A DNA stretch of 64,000 bases from Desulfamplus sp. GTDB lineage: Bacteria; Desulfobacterota; Desulfobacteria; Desulfobacterales; Desulfobacteraceae. Below, one piece after another: positions 16,867 to 26,755 of this stretch. The first letter of the stretch is position 1. Each line of letters starts with the position of its first letter. The stretch is from positions 124,001 through 188,000 of the forward strand of contig JADFZQ010000004.1 in assembly GCA_015232455.1 (NCBI GenBank). The letters run 5' to 3'. Made by a program: the position numbers and the translations under genes. Under the pieces are notes generated by a model. It was not told the origin of the DNA and made no database searches. It was given only the letters and a program-made list of their open reading frames with translations.

Positions 16867-17946
16867 TTGACAAATAGTAGCGATAATATCGATCAATCCT
16901 TTAATTTTAGCTTTTTCACATCAGTAGATAAAAAGCAGATACGTTGGGGTTATATGAAATCTAATAGGAGTTGTATATATTTAAACAACGTAAAAAAAGA
17001 GTGGGATTTAGCAAAAAACGATGGCACAACAAAAAATAAAGAGAATATAGAAGATAATTGTAAAGGTATAATTTTACTTTTGAATGGAAGGACTGAATTT
17101 ATGGAAAAATATCAATCAGTAGCATCAAGGCTATCTTCTATGGGATACCATGTTATGAGCTTAGATTGGAGAGGGCAAGGTCTATCTGCAAGAGAACTTC
17201 CTAATCAAGATAAAGGATATGTTAAAAATTTTCAGTTGTATATCAATGATCTTGAGCTATTTTTTAATCTTTATGCTGCACCATTATCTATTAAATTTAA
17301 CCTACCTATAACTATTATTGCACACTCTATGGGTGGGCATATAACATTAAGATTTTTATCTGAAGTTTATAAAAACGGCTATAAAATGGATATGTTAAAT
17401 ATTGAAAAATCAATCCTTATATCACCCATGATAGATATTATCACATCACCAGTTAAGAAAGATTTTTTAGACATTTCAACTAATTGGGGAACTCGGCTTC
17501 TTGCAGATATAGCAATAAAAGCTAAATTTGGAGCAAGCTATATTCCGGGCGGAAAAGATTATTCAATAAAAAACGCTAAATTTGAAAACAACCTTTTGAC
17601 ACATGACTGGGATAATTTTTGGTTAGAACACAGAGAAATCGCAAAGAATAGAAAACTTGCACTTGGTGGCGTAACATGGGGGTGGCTAAAAGCAGCCTTT
17701 GACTCTATTGATACTCTCAACGATAAGGATGCCCTATCTAAGATTAGGACAGCTATATGGATTTTGAGTGCTGAACAAGATCGTGTTGTATCTAATAAGG
17801 CACAAAAGCAGATATGCCAAGCTCTTCCAAATGTGAAATTTATATCAATACCAAATTCACGGCATGAAATTTTGTTTGAAAAAGAAGATATAAGAAAATT
17901 GCTTTGGAAAAATATCACCAATATTTTGAGCAATAACTCTATCTAA
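16867..17946 (+). CDS. Alpha/beta hydrolase, lysophospholipase (PldB)-like
   Basis: A serine hydrolase of the monoacylglycerol lipase/PldB group. NGRTEFMEKYQ marks the family oxyanion region, LDWRGQGLS follows, AHSMGGH carries the nucleophile Ser, AEQDRVV the Asp and SRHEILFE the His. At 359 aa it is slightly longer than E. coli PldB, with a ~25-residue Lys/Asn-rich insertion near residues 45-65. No signal peptide, so probably cytosolic face. The start is TTG at 16867 with AAAGGAG 8 bp before it. Together with the patatin at 490 it suggests lysophospholipid turnover, which is inference. Confidence 0.9.
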   Translation: MTNSSDNIDQSFNFSFFTSVDKKQIRWGYMKSNRSCIYLNNVKKEWDLAKNDGTTKNKENIEDNCKGIILLLNGRTEFMEKYQSVASRLSSMGYHVMSLDWRGQGLSARELPNQDKGYVKNFQLYINDLELFFNLYAAPLSIKFNLPITIIAHSMGGHITLRFLSEVYKNGYKMDMLNIEKSILISPMIDIITSPVKKDFLDISTNWGTRLLADIAIKAKFGASYIPGGKDYSIKNAKFENNLLTHDWDNFWLEHREIAKNRKLALGGVTWGWLKAAFDSIDTLNDKDALSKIRTAIWILSAEQDRVVSNKAQKQICQALPNVKFISIPNSRHEILFEKEDIRKLLWKNITNILSNNSI

Positions 17947-17998
17947 AAATAATCCAAAAGCTGTTTGTTATTTAATGGAACAGATTTGGCTGACATAT

Positions 17999-18035
17999 AA
18001 AGATTTGACAACTTTTAAAAAGTTGTCAAATCTTT
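17999..18035. terminator. Perfect palindrome AAAGATTTGACAACTTTT...; bidirectional terminator, repeat copy 1
   Basis: 18-bp arms (17999-18016 and 18018-18035) around a single A. It lies between the converging hydrolase and chemoreceptor genes, so it can stop both transcripts. The inner 33 bp recur identically at 50344-50376. Confidence 0.75.
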
Positions 18036-18061
18036 AAAACAAGAACTACGAAATAATTAAG

Positions 18062-20119
18062 CTATTTTTCTGTTTTAAATTTCCCAAGTAGCGACTGAAG
18101 CTCTTCTCCAATTTTTTTTAGTTTTTCAGCCTGTATCTTTAACTCTACAGAGCTATTTGCCCCTTGGCCAGCAGCAAAATTAACTTTTGCAATATCGCTA
18201 TTTATACTAACTGATATTTGTGCTGATTCGCTGACATGCCGATTTGCCTCCTGAACTCCATCTGCAACTTGAGCAATGTTTGACGATATTTCAGATGTTG
18301 TAACAGATTGTTCCTCTACTGATGCTGCAATTGTGCTTATAATATTATGAATATCTTCAACAACTTCAGTTATGCTGTTAATCTTTGCAACTGAACTCTT
18401 TGTGGTATTTTGAATAGTCTCAATCTTGTTTTTAATATCTTGGGTAGCGTCTGCTGTTTGTCTTGCAAGAGCCTTAATTTCATTTGCTACAACAGCAAAG
18501 CCTTTTCCAGCCTCTCCTGCCCTTGCAGCTTCAATAGTGGCATTTAAGGCTAACAGATTTGTCTGCTCCGATATTTCATTAATAGCTTCTGTAACCTTAT
18601 TTATATCAAGAGCTGCTTTTCCAAGTGTTTCTACCTGCTTTGAACTCTCTTTTGCCTGTGTAAATGCTTTTTCAGAGATACTCCTTGCTTTTTCAGCACT
18701 TTTTGTAATCTCATTTATTGTGCCTGCCATCTGTTCAGAAGCATCTGCCACCATTGATAGGTTAGTTGACGATTGCTCCATTGCAGCAGCAACAGAAGTT
18801 CTATTTTGGCTGACTTTTTCTGACGCATCACTAACACTTGCAGCAAGCAAAGATGTCTCCTGAGTCCCTTTTGCTAAATTAGATGCAATATTAAGAAGAT
18901 CAGATGATGATCTATCCATTATCTTTGCGTTTGAAATCGTATTTTTAATGATATTTTGAAGATTATCCATGAATCTATCAAACCATTTGGCAAGCTCTCC
19001 TATCTCATCATTGCTTTTTATACTAAGCCGTTTTGTGAGATCACCTTCACCTTCGGCAATATCTTTAAGCCCTTCAACAACCTTATTTATAGGTTTGACA
19101 ATAGAATTTGCAATAATAACCAAAATGACTGCACACAATATTAAGGCAATAAAACCAATTGTTATGATTGACCATGTAAGCTCTTTAGATTGTTGCTGTA
19201 TTTTGTCCATAGGTACGCTTATTGCGAAGCTCCAAGTAGTGGCTGTATTACCAATTTTTATTGGAGTAACAATAAAGTAATTATTTGTACCTTTTACTAT
19301 ACTTTTCTTATAAAAAGTATATTCTTCGCCTTTCAACACAGCCTCTCTGAACTGTTCTTGAAGCTCTTTTGGCTGCCTTTGGACAGCATCTTTACCAATA
19401 GCGTCAGAAGCAGGGTGTGCAACCATGATGGCACTGTTAGACATTACAAATGCGTAGCCTGTATCATAAGGTTTTATCTGTTTTATTAACTCCTGAAACT
19501 CTGTAAAAATTATGTCAATTCCAACTACACCTAAAACCTTCCCATCAACCTTTATTGGAACAACAACGCTTGTCATCAAAACATCTTTTCCACCAGCTTT
19601 GTAAATGTAAGGCTCAAAAATTGTCTCTTGACCACTTTTTCTGATAGCTAAATCGTCAGGAGAGTCGTAATCTACCAATGGCTCAACTTTAATTGTGCCG
19701 TATCCCCTATTCCAATATGGTATGTAACGCCCTGTGGAGTCATGTCCCGGGGTATTTGCAAACTCACTATCTCTGCCATCTAAAGCATTTGAATCCCAGC
19801 ATGTCCAGACTGCGAGAAGCTCCTTATGTCTCTCAAGTATCTGTTTAAATATGCTATCCATTACATTTCTATAAGGATTACCATTTTGTTTAATGCCTTC
19901 AAATGTCTCGGCAAGCGTTCTGGCTATGTCCATTCCAACTTCTAAATCAGCTTTGACTTGATTTCCATATCTATATGCCATCTGTTCCGCAACTTCTCTT
20001 CCAAATTTATCTGTTATCTTACCAGCTTTTATACCAACGAATGCAATAGTTATACAAAATGCAAACATAACTACCATACCAACGACAACAATAAGTTTTG
20101 TTCTAATTTTCATTTTCAT
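18062..20119 (-). CDS. Methyl-accepting chemotaxis protein with dCache sensor
   Basis: A transmembrane chemoreceptor of 685 aa. TM1 is near residues 10-30, then a periplasmic double-Cache domain to ~305 (with [10 protein letters not shown] and the membrane-proximal GVVGIDI), TM2 near 312-335, a HAMP domain ([20 protein letters not shown]) and a long coiled-coil signalling domain. The signalling tip reads [21 protein letters not shown], followed by [13 protein letters not shown], the CheA/CheW-interacting hairpin. No C-terminal CheR/CheB pentapeptide is present. dCache receptors of this kind often bind amino acids; the ligand is not readable here. A Shine-Dalgarno GAGGT precedes the ATG at 20119. 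Confidence 0.95.
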   Translation of the reverse strand: MKMKIRTKLIVVVGMVVMFAFCITIAFVGIKAGKITDKFGREVAEQMAYRYGNQVKADLEVGMDIARTLAETFEGIKQNGNPYRNVMDSIFKQILERHKELLAVWTCWDSNALDGRDSEFANTPGHDSTGRYIPYWNRGYGTIKVEPLVDYDSPDDLAIRKSGQETIFEPYIYKAGGKDVLMTSVVVPIKVDGKVLGVVGIDIIFTEFQELIKQIKPYDTGYAFVMSNSAIMVAHPASDAIGKDAVQRQPKELQEQFREAVLKGEEYTFYKKSIVKGTNNYFIVTPIKIGNTATTWSFAISVPMDKIQQQSKELTWSIITIGFIALILCAVILVIIANSIVKPINKVVEGLKDIAEGEGDLTKRLSIKSNDEIGELAKWFDRFMDNLQNIIKNTISNAKIMDRSSSDLLNIASNLAKGTQETSLLAASVSDASEKVSQNRTSVAAAMEQSSTNLSMVADASEQMAGTINEITKSAEKARSISEKAFTQAKESSKQVETLGKAALDINKVTEAINEISEQTNLLALNATIEAARAGEAGKGFAVVANEIKALARQTADATQDIKNKIETIQNTTKSSVAKINSITEVVEDIHNIISTIAASVEEQSVTTSEISSNIAQVADGVQEANRHVSESAQISVSINSDIAKVNFAAGQGANSSVELKIQAEKLKKIGEELQSLLGKFKTEK

Positions 20120-20315
20120 TGTGGTTACCTCACGTTGATAATACTCAATTAACTTGAGATTAAATGTTGTTGATTAAATATTGATATTATATACAGTAAA
20201 AAGGTATATCGCTTACATTCTCTTTATCATCAAAATATAGAAATTAAAATTACAAAAAATAGAAATTGGATTTATAAAATAAATCTACAATAACACTATT
20301 TTTCAAGGATAAAAC

Positions 20316-20831
20316 ATGAAATTTAAAATCGGCTCAGGCTATGATGTTCATAGGTTAGCAAACGATAGAAGACTTATAATTGGTGGAGTTAATATTCCAT
20401 TTGACAAGGGGTTGCAAGGGCATTCAGATGCTGATGTCCTTACCCACGCAATTTGTGATGCTATACTTGGTGCTGCAGGACTTGGAGATATTGGCAGACA
20501 CTTTCCAGATTCTGATCCAACGTATAGAAATATATCAAGTTTGATCCTTCTAAAACATTGTGCAAATATGCTTGAAGATCAGGGATACTCCATTGGAAAT
20601 ATAGACTGCACAATACTTGCCCAATCTCCAAAACTTGAGCCATACAAAAAAGAGATGGAGCATAAAATAGCTGCTGCCATTGAAATCTCTCCAGAATCTG
20701 TTAATGTAAAAGCCACAACAACAGAAGGGCTTGGATTTGAAGGAAAAGGAGAAGGTATTGCTGCCCATGCAATTGTTTTAATTACAAAAATCTCAAGCTC
20801 AAATCGCAATGTTGCAGCATCATCAGAGTGA
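20316..20831 (+). CDS. ispF: 2-C-methyl-D-erythritol 2,4-cyclodiphosphate synthase
   Basis: Fifth step of the non-mevalonate isoprenoid pathway, forming the cyclic diphosphate from CDP-methylerythritol phosphate. The zinc ligands are visible in GYDVHRL (Asp8, His10) and the conserved [20 protein letters not shown], with [10 protein letters not shown] after it. The C-terminal [20 protein letters not shown] is the usual IspF finish. At 171 aa it is ~12 longer than E. coli IspF because of a Ser/Asn-rich tail. GGATAAAAC precedes the ATG. ispD is not adjacent; cysS follows 154 bp later, a neighbour seen in other bacteria. Confidence 0.97.
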   Translation: MKFKIGSGYDVHRLANDRRLIIGGVNIPFDKGLQGHSDADVLTHAICDAILGAAGLGDIGRHFPDSDPTYRNISSLILLKHCANMLEDQGYSIGNIDCTILAQSPKLEPYKKEMEHKIAAAIEISPESVNVKATTTEGLGFEGKGEGIAAHAIVLITKISSSNRNVAASSE

Positions 20832-20841
20832 ATTAGTGAAT

Positions 20842-20870
20842 AACCTCTACCCTAAAGGGATAGGGGTTTT
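20842..20870 (+). terminator. Hairpin with T-run after ispF
   Basis: AACCTCTACCCT pairs with AGGGATAGGGGTT through G:T wobbles and one bulge and is followed by TTTT. Located 10 bp after the ispF stop. Confidence 0.55.
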
Positions 20871-20985
20871 ACGCCATTCTTATAAATAATTTGTAGTAGT
20901 AAAATTAGTCTCCAATATAATTTACCAAACCAAGTTGGAGTTAAAAATAGATTATAGACCATAAATAAATCAGGATAAAAAATAT

Positions 20986-22518
20986 ATGAGCTTAAAAATT
21001 TACAATACATTGACTGGAAAAAAAGAGCTGTTTGTACCAATTCAACCGAACAAAGTTGGCATGTATGTTTGCGGACCAACTGTTTATGATACAAGCCACA
21101 TAGGACACGCCCGTTCTGTTGTTATATTTGACGTTGTTTTTAGATGGCTTAAAGAGTCTGGGTATGATGTCTGCTATGTTAGAAACTTCACAGATGTTGA
21201 TGACAAGATAATAAAGCGGGCAAATGAAACAGGCAAAGACCCAATAGAAATATCTGAAAAATATATCAAAGAGTTCCACAATGAGATGGACGCTTTAAAT
21301 GTTCTTCGTCCAACAATTGAACCAAAAGCCACTGAACACATACAAGATATTATTAAATTTATTGAGATGCTAATTGAAAAAGGGAAAGCATACTATGTTA
21401 AAGGCAGTGATGTCTTTTTCTCAATAAGTTCTTTTGAAAAGTATGGCAAACTTTCAGGCAGAAACCCTGATGATATGATTGCAGGGGCAAGGATTGCAGT
21501 TGATGCGAATAAGAGAAACCCAATGGATTTTACCTTGTGGAAACCAGCAAAACCCGGAGAACCAGCATGGGAAAGCCCTTGGGGAGCAGGAAGACCCGGC
21601 TGGCATATTGAATGCTCTGCTATGAGCAACCGCTATTTAGGGCAGAGTTTTGACATTCATGGCGGAGGTAAAGACCTAATTTTTCCCCACCATGAAAACG
21701 AGATTGCACAATCTGAAGCTCTTTTTGGTAAACAGTTTGTCAAATATTGGATTCACAATGGTTTTGTCGATATTAATAACGAGAAGATGTCAAAATCTTT
21801 GGGCAATTTTACAATGATAAAAGATGTTCTTGCAAAATATCACCCTGAAGTTATTCGTCTATTCTTGCTTTCTAAACATTACAGAAGCCCGATTGATTAC
21901 AATGAAAATTCTATGGCTGAGATGGTTTCAAGTTTAGACAAAATCTACGCATTTTTGGAGAGGGCAGACAAAGCTAATGTTGATCTTTTAGATTCAGATA
22001 AAAATAAAATGGATAATTTAAACAACTTAAAATCAGATTCAAATAGTTACCATTCTGGTGGAGAGTCATGGGCAGCTTTTAAAGAGAATATGGATGATGA
22101 TTTTAACTCCGCAAAAGCAATCGCAACGATATTTAACACTGTAAGAGAAGGCAATAAACTCCTTGATAAGAGCGGTGATACTATCTCATCTGATAATCTT
22201 AAAAAAGTAGCTGCAATCTGTGCTGACATTCAAAAAATGGGCAATATTCTTGGCATCTTATCTCAATCTCCTCAATCTTATTTTAAAGATAAGAAAGATG
22301 CGGCTCTTGCTGATGGTGCAATTGATCCCAAAATGGTTGATCAATTGGTCATGGAGCGGACAGAAGCGAGAAAATCAAAGAATTTTGCAAGAGCTGATGA
22401 GATAAGAAAAGAGCTTGATTCCATGAAAATCATCCTTGAAGATGGAGCGAATGGAACTACATGGAAATTTGCTAAAACCGTTATTAGTGAAATGCAATAT
22501 GTCAACGATTTAAAATAG
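20986..22518 (+). CDS. cysS: Cysteinyl-tRNA synthetase
   Basis: A class I aminoacyl-tRNA synthetase that charges tRNA-Cys. The zinc and ATP site motifs are present: MYVCGPTVYD, SHIGHARS (HIGH box), GWHIECSAM, HGGGKDLIFPHHENE, and EKMSKSLGNF (KMSKS loop). The C-terminal helical anticodon region ends at residue 510. E. coli CysRS is 461 aa; the surplus includes a ~20-residue Asp/Asn/Ser-rich insert around residues 330-355. Cytosolic. A purine stretch AGGATAAAAA lies ahead of the ATG. miaA begins 22 bp after its stop, so both translation genes are likely co-transcribed. Confidence 0.98.
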   Translation: MSLKIYNTLTGKKELFVPIQPNKVGMYVCGPTVYDTSHIGHARSVVIFDVVFRWLKESGYDVCYVRNFTDVDDKIIKRANETGKDPIEISEKYIKEFHNEMDALNVLRPTIEPKATEHIQDIIKFIEMLIEKGKAYYVKGSDVFFSISSFEKYGKLSGRNPDDMIAGARIAVDANKRNPMDFTLWKPAKPGEPAWESPWGAGRPGWHIECSAMSNRYLGQSFDIHGGGKDLIFPHHENEIAQSEALFGKQFVKYWIHNGFVDINNEKMSKSLGNFTMIKDVLAKYHPEVIRLFLLSKHYRSPIDYNENSMAEMVSSLDKIYAFLERADKANVDLLDSDKNKMDNLNNLKSDSNSYHSGGESWAAFKENMDDDFNSAKAIATIFNTVREGNKLLDKSGDTISSDNLKKVAAICADIQKMGNILGILSQSPQSYFKDKKDAALADGAIDPKMVDQLVMERTEARKSKNFARADEIRKELDSMKIILEDGANGTTWKFAKTVISEMQYVNDLK

Positions 22519-22540
22519 CTCCATTTTTTTAATTATTATA

Positions 22541-23566
22541 ATGCAAAATAAGAATAAAATTATTATTATTTGCGGTCCTACAGGGATCGGGAAAACTGGT
22601 TTTGCCATTGAAATTGCTAAAAGATTTAACGGCGAGATTATTGGTGCAGATTCCATGCAAATCTATAAATATATGGATATTGGCACAGCAAAACCTGACA
22701 AATCAGAGCGTGAACTTGCCCCTCACCACTTGATTGATTTTCTTGAGCCTGATGAAGAGTTTGATGCTGGAAAATATATGCAAGCAGCAGATGCTGCAAT
22801 CAATGATATTTATTATCGTTCTAATTTCACTTCATCTAATTTAGCTTTATCTAAAGTTCCAATACCTAAAATTCCAATAGTTGTAGGAGGAACAGGTTTT
22901 TATATAAAAGCTCTTCTTCATGGACTTTTCAGAGACAGAACAGTTGACAAAGAGGTTATTGATAAACTTGAGAGAGAAAAAGAGGAAAATGGAAGTTTTG
23001 AACTACACAAAAGACTCTCTTTGCTTGATCCAGAAGCTGCCAAACGTATTCACCCAAATGATGGCTTTAGAGTTGTAAGGGCACTTGAAGTTGTTGAAGT
23101 TACAGGAAAACCCATATCTAATTTTCAAGATCAACATGGTTTTTCATCAGAACGCTATTTTACTTTGAAAATCGGTCTTTACATGGATAGAGCCAAATTA
23201 TATGAGCGTATTGAGAAACGGGTTGATATTATGATTGAACAGGGGTTTGTTGATGAGGTAAAGCAGCTTATAAGCAAAGGTTATGATTGTAGTTTAAAGT
23301 CAATGCAATCAATTGGCTATCGTCATATTTGCGAATTTTTACATGGTCAAACTCTGCAAAACGATATTCAACGCGATCTTGGATTTGAGTCTGATGATGG
23401 ATATTTAAGACCTATATCATGGGAAGAGACAATACGTCTGCTCAAGCGTGATACAAGAAGATACGCAAAACGTCAACTCACATGGTTTAGGCAAGATAAA
23501 GACATTAATTGGCTTGAGCCTCACGAATTAGATGAGGCTCAAGAGCTGATAAAGAGATTTTTGTAA
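22541..23566 (+). CDS. miaA: tRNA dimethylallyltransferase
   Basis: Adds a dimethylallyl group to A37 of tRNAs reading UNN codons. The P-loop GPTGIGKTG is near residues 12-20, the substrate-binding DSMQIYKYMDIGTAKP follows, and VVGGTGFYIKALLHG marks the catalytic core. Near the C-terminus, SIGYRH is conserved. At 341 aa it exceeds E. coli MiaA (316) through a Ser/Asn-rich insertion just before VVGGTG and a second one after CEFLHG (~residues 265-290). The start ATG is 22 bp from the cysS stop, with no strong Shine-Dalgarno, so translational coupling is likely. Confidence 0.97.
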   Translation: MQNKNKIIIICGPTGIGKTGFAIEIAKRFNGEIIGADSMQIYKYMDIGTAKPDKSERELAPHHLIDFLEPDEEFDAGKYMQAADAAINDIYYRSNFTSSNLALSKVPIPKIPIVVGGTGFYIKALLHGLFRDRTVDKEVIDKLEREKEENGSFELHKRLSLLDPEAAKRIHPNDGFRVVRALEVVEVTGKPISNFQDQHGFSSERYFTLKIGLYMDRAKLYERIEKRVDIMIEQGFVDEVKQLISKGYDCSLKSMQSIGYRHICEFLHGQTLQNDIQRDLGFESDDGYLRPISWEETIRLLKRDTRRYAKRQLTWFRQDKDINWLEPHELDEAQELIKRFL

Positions 23567-23606
23567 GTTTTGAATCAAGTTAATTTATATAACGGATGGA
23601 AATATT

Positions 23607-25310
23607 ATGAAAAATCAAAATAGACCTATAAGTAGTCATAACATATTGAAATTGACAATAATATATATCTTATTGTCAATTGTTTGCACATCATGCACCA
23701 TGTTTCAGGCTACACCTACGCCTGTAAAAAAGCCGACACAACCCCAAATTGTTGAACCTGTTATTCAGCAACAAGTTGAGCAATCGCCTTATGCCTCAAT
23801 TGAACAAAAAGGCGATAATGAGATTAAAGCTGGCAACTACCGCTCTGGCTTAAATATTTATAATAACCTCCTGACAAAATATTCAGGAGAGGATAAAACG
23901 AGGCTTCTTGAAAAGACAGAGGCACTTCTATCTATAATGAAAAATAGCGATCTTGAGGTTGTGCTAAATTCTAAGAAGAGCCAAATACCTGAATCAATGC
24001 TCCTTTATCAAATTGGAGTAAATTACTTTAAAAAACAGAAAGATAACCAAAAAGCAAAGGAAGTTCTTAGTAAATTTATCTCAAGTTACCCAGATGATCC
24101 CCGCGTATTAGAAGTAGAGCTAATTTTAAAAGAGATTGAGAAAAGCTCTTTTGCAAAAAACATCATTGGGTGCATGTTGCCTCTTTCTGGAAAATATCAA
24201 ACATTTGGGAAGCAGGCTTTAAGAGGCATTCAGATGGCTTTGCAAGATGCCAAAGCTCTATACAGTGATCAAGAGATAGATTTTATAATTAAAGATACAG
24301 AGTCTAATGATGCAAAAGCTGAGACAGTTGTTCAAGAGCTTTCACAAACCAATATTGCTGCAATCGCAGGTCCTATGGTTACATCGGAAGCAGCAGCAAA
24401 AGAGGCACAAAAATATCAGATTCCTATGATCTGTATGACTCAAAAGAGCGAAGTTACGGATATTGGAGACTATATTTTTTCAAATTTTATAACACCTGAA
24501 ATGCAGATAAAAGGGCTTGTATCGCACGCAAGAGGAGTTCTTGGGATAGAGAAATTTGCGGTTCTTGCCCCAAATGATAAGTATGGACAGAGGTTTATGA
24601 GCCTTTATAGGCAGGCGGTAGCTGAAGCAGGAGGAGAGATCGTTGTTGCTGAAGTCTATCGTGACAATCAGACAGATTTTTCCGAAATTATCAAAAAAAT
24701 AGCAGCTTTTCAACCTCAGACAGCAGATGAAGAATCTCAAAGGACAAATGCAAATAACTCTTCTGATTCTAAACCGCCAGAGATAAATGGAAATACTGAA
24801 TCCAATGGGATCGCAAATACAACTTCTGATTTATTACCTAAAATAGCAATCTTTATACCTGATTCACCTTCAAAAGCTGCTACTATTCTTCCACAGTTAC
24901 TCTATTATAATGTAAAAGAGGCTTATCTTCTTGGGACAAATATCTGGCACAATAACGCTCTTCTAAAAATACCATCTGAACATATCAAAAATGTTGTGAT
25001 TACAGACGGATATTTTGCTCAAAGCAGAAAACCTGAATCTGCTCGTTTTGCTGAAGCATTTAAAACAGTATATGGCGAATATCCGGGATTTATTGAGGCA
25101 GTTGCCTATGACACAGCGTTGATTCTTATTAAAACAGCTATGGATAAATCTACTAATTCAAGATTAGATATAAAAAATATCCTTGCTGGTAATATGATTT
25201 ATAGTGGTGTTACTGGAGAGACTATGTTTGAGACAAACGGGAATGCTCAAAAAGAGCTTTTTTTTCTCACAATTGAAAATAGTGCCTTTGTGGAAATTGA
25301 GCGTCACTAA
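23607..25310 (+). CDS. LpoA-like lipoprotein: TPR region plus periplasmic ligand-binding domain
   Basis: Probable outer-membrane lipoprotein. The signal peptide ends in a lipobox IVCTSC (Cys near residue 30). A helical, TPR-like stretch follows (~55-185), then a type I periplasmic binding fold from ~190 (GCMLPLSGKYQTFGKQALRG ... AIAGPMVTSEAAA ... FAVLAPNDKYGQRFM) like LivJ and LpoA. This is the architecture of LpoA, the activator of PBP1A, and a class A PBP lies at 6274; binding-protein functions in transport remain possible. A ~40-residue Asn/Ser-rich insert sits near 375-415. GGATGGAA precedes the ATG, and miaA is 40 bp upstream. Confidence 0.85.
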   Translation: MKNQNRPISSHNILKLTIIYILLSIVCTSCTMFQATPTPVKKPTQPQIVEPVIQQQVEQSPYASIEQKGDNEIKAGNYRSGLNIYNNLLTKYSGEDKTRLLEKTEALLSIMKNSDLEVVLNSKKSQIPESMLLYQIGVNYFKKQKDNQKAKEVLSKFISSYPDDPRVLEVELILKEIEKSSFAKNIIGCMLPLSGKYQTFGKQALRGIQMALQDAKALYSDQEIDFIIKDTESNDAKAETVVQELSQTNIAAIAGPMVTSEAAAKEAQKYQIPMICMTQKSEVTDIGDYIFSNFITPEMQIKGLVSHARGVLGIEKFAVLAPNDKYGQRFMSLYRQAVAEAGGEIVVAEVYRDNQTDFSEIIKKIAAFQPQTADEESQRTNANNSSDSKPPEINGNTESNGIANTTSDLLPKIAIFIPDSPSKAATILPQLLYYNVKEAYLLGTNIWHNNALLKIPSEHIKNVVITDGYFAQSRKPESARFAEAFKTVYGEYPGFIEAVAYDTALILIKTAMDKSTNSRLDIKNILAGNMIYSGVTGETMFETNGNAQKELFFLTIENSAFVEIERH

Positions 25311-25332
25311 CAAGAACTCTACTTTGTAAAAT

Positions 25333-25401
25333 AGACTTCCTGCAAAATTAAATTTTTATCCAATAATATCAAGGGTTAATTCCAAGTTTTGTAAGAAGTC
25401 T
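25333..25401. repeat. Dispersed 69-bp imperfect inverted repeat, copy 3 (inverted)
   Basis: AGACTTCCTGCAAAATTA at 25333-25350 and AAGTTTTGTAAGAAGTCT at 25384-25401 are inverted repeats. The reverse complement has the core TTATTGGATAAAAA and aligns end to end with 3466-3534. It lies between the converging LpoA-like and pfk genes. Confidence 0.75.
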
Positions 25402-25403
25402 AA

Positions 25404-26729
25404 TTATAAACTTGTAAGAGAACCTTGCCCTGTTGCTTCAAGGACTGACTGCCACAATTTGCCGTCAGGGTCAACATTCTTACGTTTACCAGCAGATGCC
25501 TCCATTGGAATATGGACATAGCTGTTGTTCCAGTGGCTGATTAGCAGCTTTGTTTTGCCTGCCATTCCCGCATGAACTGCATCACGCCCAAGAAATCCAC
25601 AAAAGACACTATCATTAGCATTTGCTGGAAGACTTCTGATCATATAGCTTGGGTCAATATATTTAAGCGTTATTGTAATATTCTTCTTCTCAAACCAGCT
25701 ATTTATCTCTGTTTTTAAAAAAATCCCAATATCTTTAAGTTTTATATTACCTGAAGGGTCATACTCTATTTTTTGGTCTTTAAAGAATTTTTGTCCAGCC
25801 CCCTCTGCAACCACAATTACAGCATGTTTTCTCTCTATGAGCCTCTTTTCAAGAGCTGATAAAAAACCTGACTCCCCATAAAGATCAATATCAATTTCAG
25901 GTATTAAAACAAAATTTGCATCTTGTTGGGCAAGAGCTGCGGTTGCGGCAAGAAATCCTGCATGGCGACCCATTAATTTTATAAGTCCAATTCCATAAGG
26001 ATAGCCCTCAGCCTCATTATGCGCTCCTTTAATTGCATTTGTCGCTATATCAACCGCTGTATCAAATCCAAAAGTTTTTGATACAAGATAGATGTCATTA
26101 TCAATCGTCTTTGGAATTACAACCACGCTTATCTTAAGATTACGAGCATTGATCTCATCAGCAATTTTATTTGCAGCAACCAAAGTTCCATCGCCTCCAA
26201 CCATAAATAAAATTCCAATATTCATACGCTCTAAGCAGTCAACAATTGCATCTATATCTTGAGTTCCACGAGATGAGCCAAGTATAGTGCCTCCCATATC
26301 AAGAATATTGGCAACTGAATTAGGGGTAAGTTCAACAACTTCATGTCCATAGTCAGGAATAAAGCCTTGAAGTCCATATTTAATTCCATAAATGTTTCTG
26401 ACCCCATAGCAATGATAAAGCTCTAACACAACGGATCGGATAATATCGTTAAGACCAGGACATAACCCCCCGCAAGTTACAATGGCACATTTGAGTTTAC
26501 TTGGATCAAAGTATATTTTCTCTCTTGGTCCAGCCACTTCAAAACTTGGGATCTCAATATTATTTGCAATGTGATATAAAACCGAATCATACTCTACAAT
26601 TCCTACAACTCTATCACTATCTTTAACAAATCGGTTTGTATATCCACCTTTAACTCTTCCTTTTAACGGTGAAGCAATTTTTGCCTCCCCAAGTGTCTGT
26701 ATCTGTGTGTTTAGATTATCTATATTCAT
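25404..26729 (-). CDS. pfkA: ATP-dependent 6-phosphofructokinase, long (TP0108/plant-like) clade
   Basis: Phosphorylates fructose 6-phosphate in glycolysis. The core has CGGLCPGLN, YGLQGF, GGDGT (~178-182) and PKTIDND (~206-212), then IKLMGRHAGF and VVAEGAG. The Gly in GGDGT indicates ATP, whereas the Lys in PKTIDND is the residue of PPi-dependent enzymes; this mixed pattern is known from the Treponema TP0108/plant clade that uses ATP. About 440 aa with an ~80-residue N-terminal extension fits that clade. I start it at the ATG at 26729 (AAGGA 10 bp upstream) rather than the TTG at 26735. kdsD precedes it by ~26 bp on the same strand. Confidence 0.92.
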   Translation of the reverse strand: MNIDNLNTQIQTLGEAKIASPLKGRVKGGYTNRFVKDSDRVVGIVEYDSVLYHIANNIEIPSFEVAGPREKIYFDPSKLKCAIVTCGGLCPGLNDIIRSVVLELYHCYGVRNIYGIKYGLQGFIPDYGHEVVELTPNSVANILDMGGTILGSSRGTQDIDAIVDCLERMNIGILFMVGGDGTLVAANKIADEINARNLKISVVVIPKTIDNDIYLVSKTFGFDTAVDIATNAIKGAHNEAEGYPYGIGLIKLMGRHAGFLAATAALAQQDANFVLIPEIDIDLYGESGFLSALEKRLIERKHAVIVVAEGAGQKFFKDQKIEYDPSGNIKLKDIGIFLKTEINSWFEKKNITITLKYIDPSYMIRSLPANANDSVFCGFLGRDAVHAGMAGKTKLLISHWNNSYVHIPMEASAGKRKNVDPDGKLWQSVLEATGQGSLTSL

Positions 26730-26755
26730 TTGCAACTAATCCTTATATTGGAATT

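Noticed and set aside
20852-21094. 80-aa minus-strand frame between ispF and cysS
   Set aside because: It overlaps the 5' end of cysS and the ispF terminator and has no coding features.
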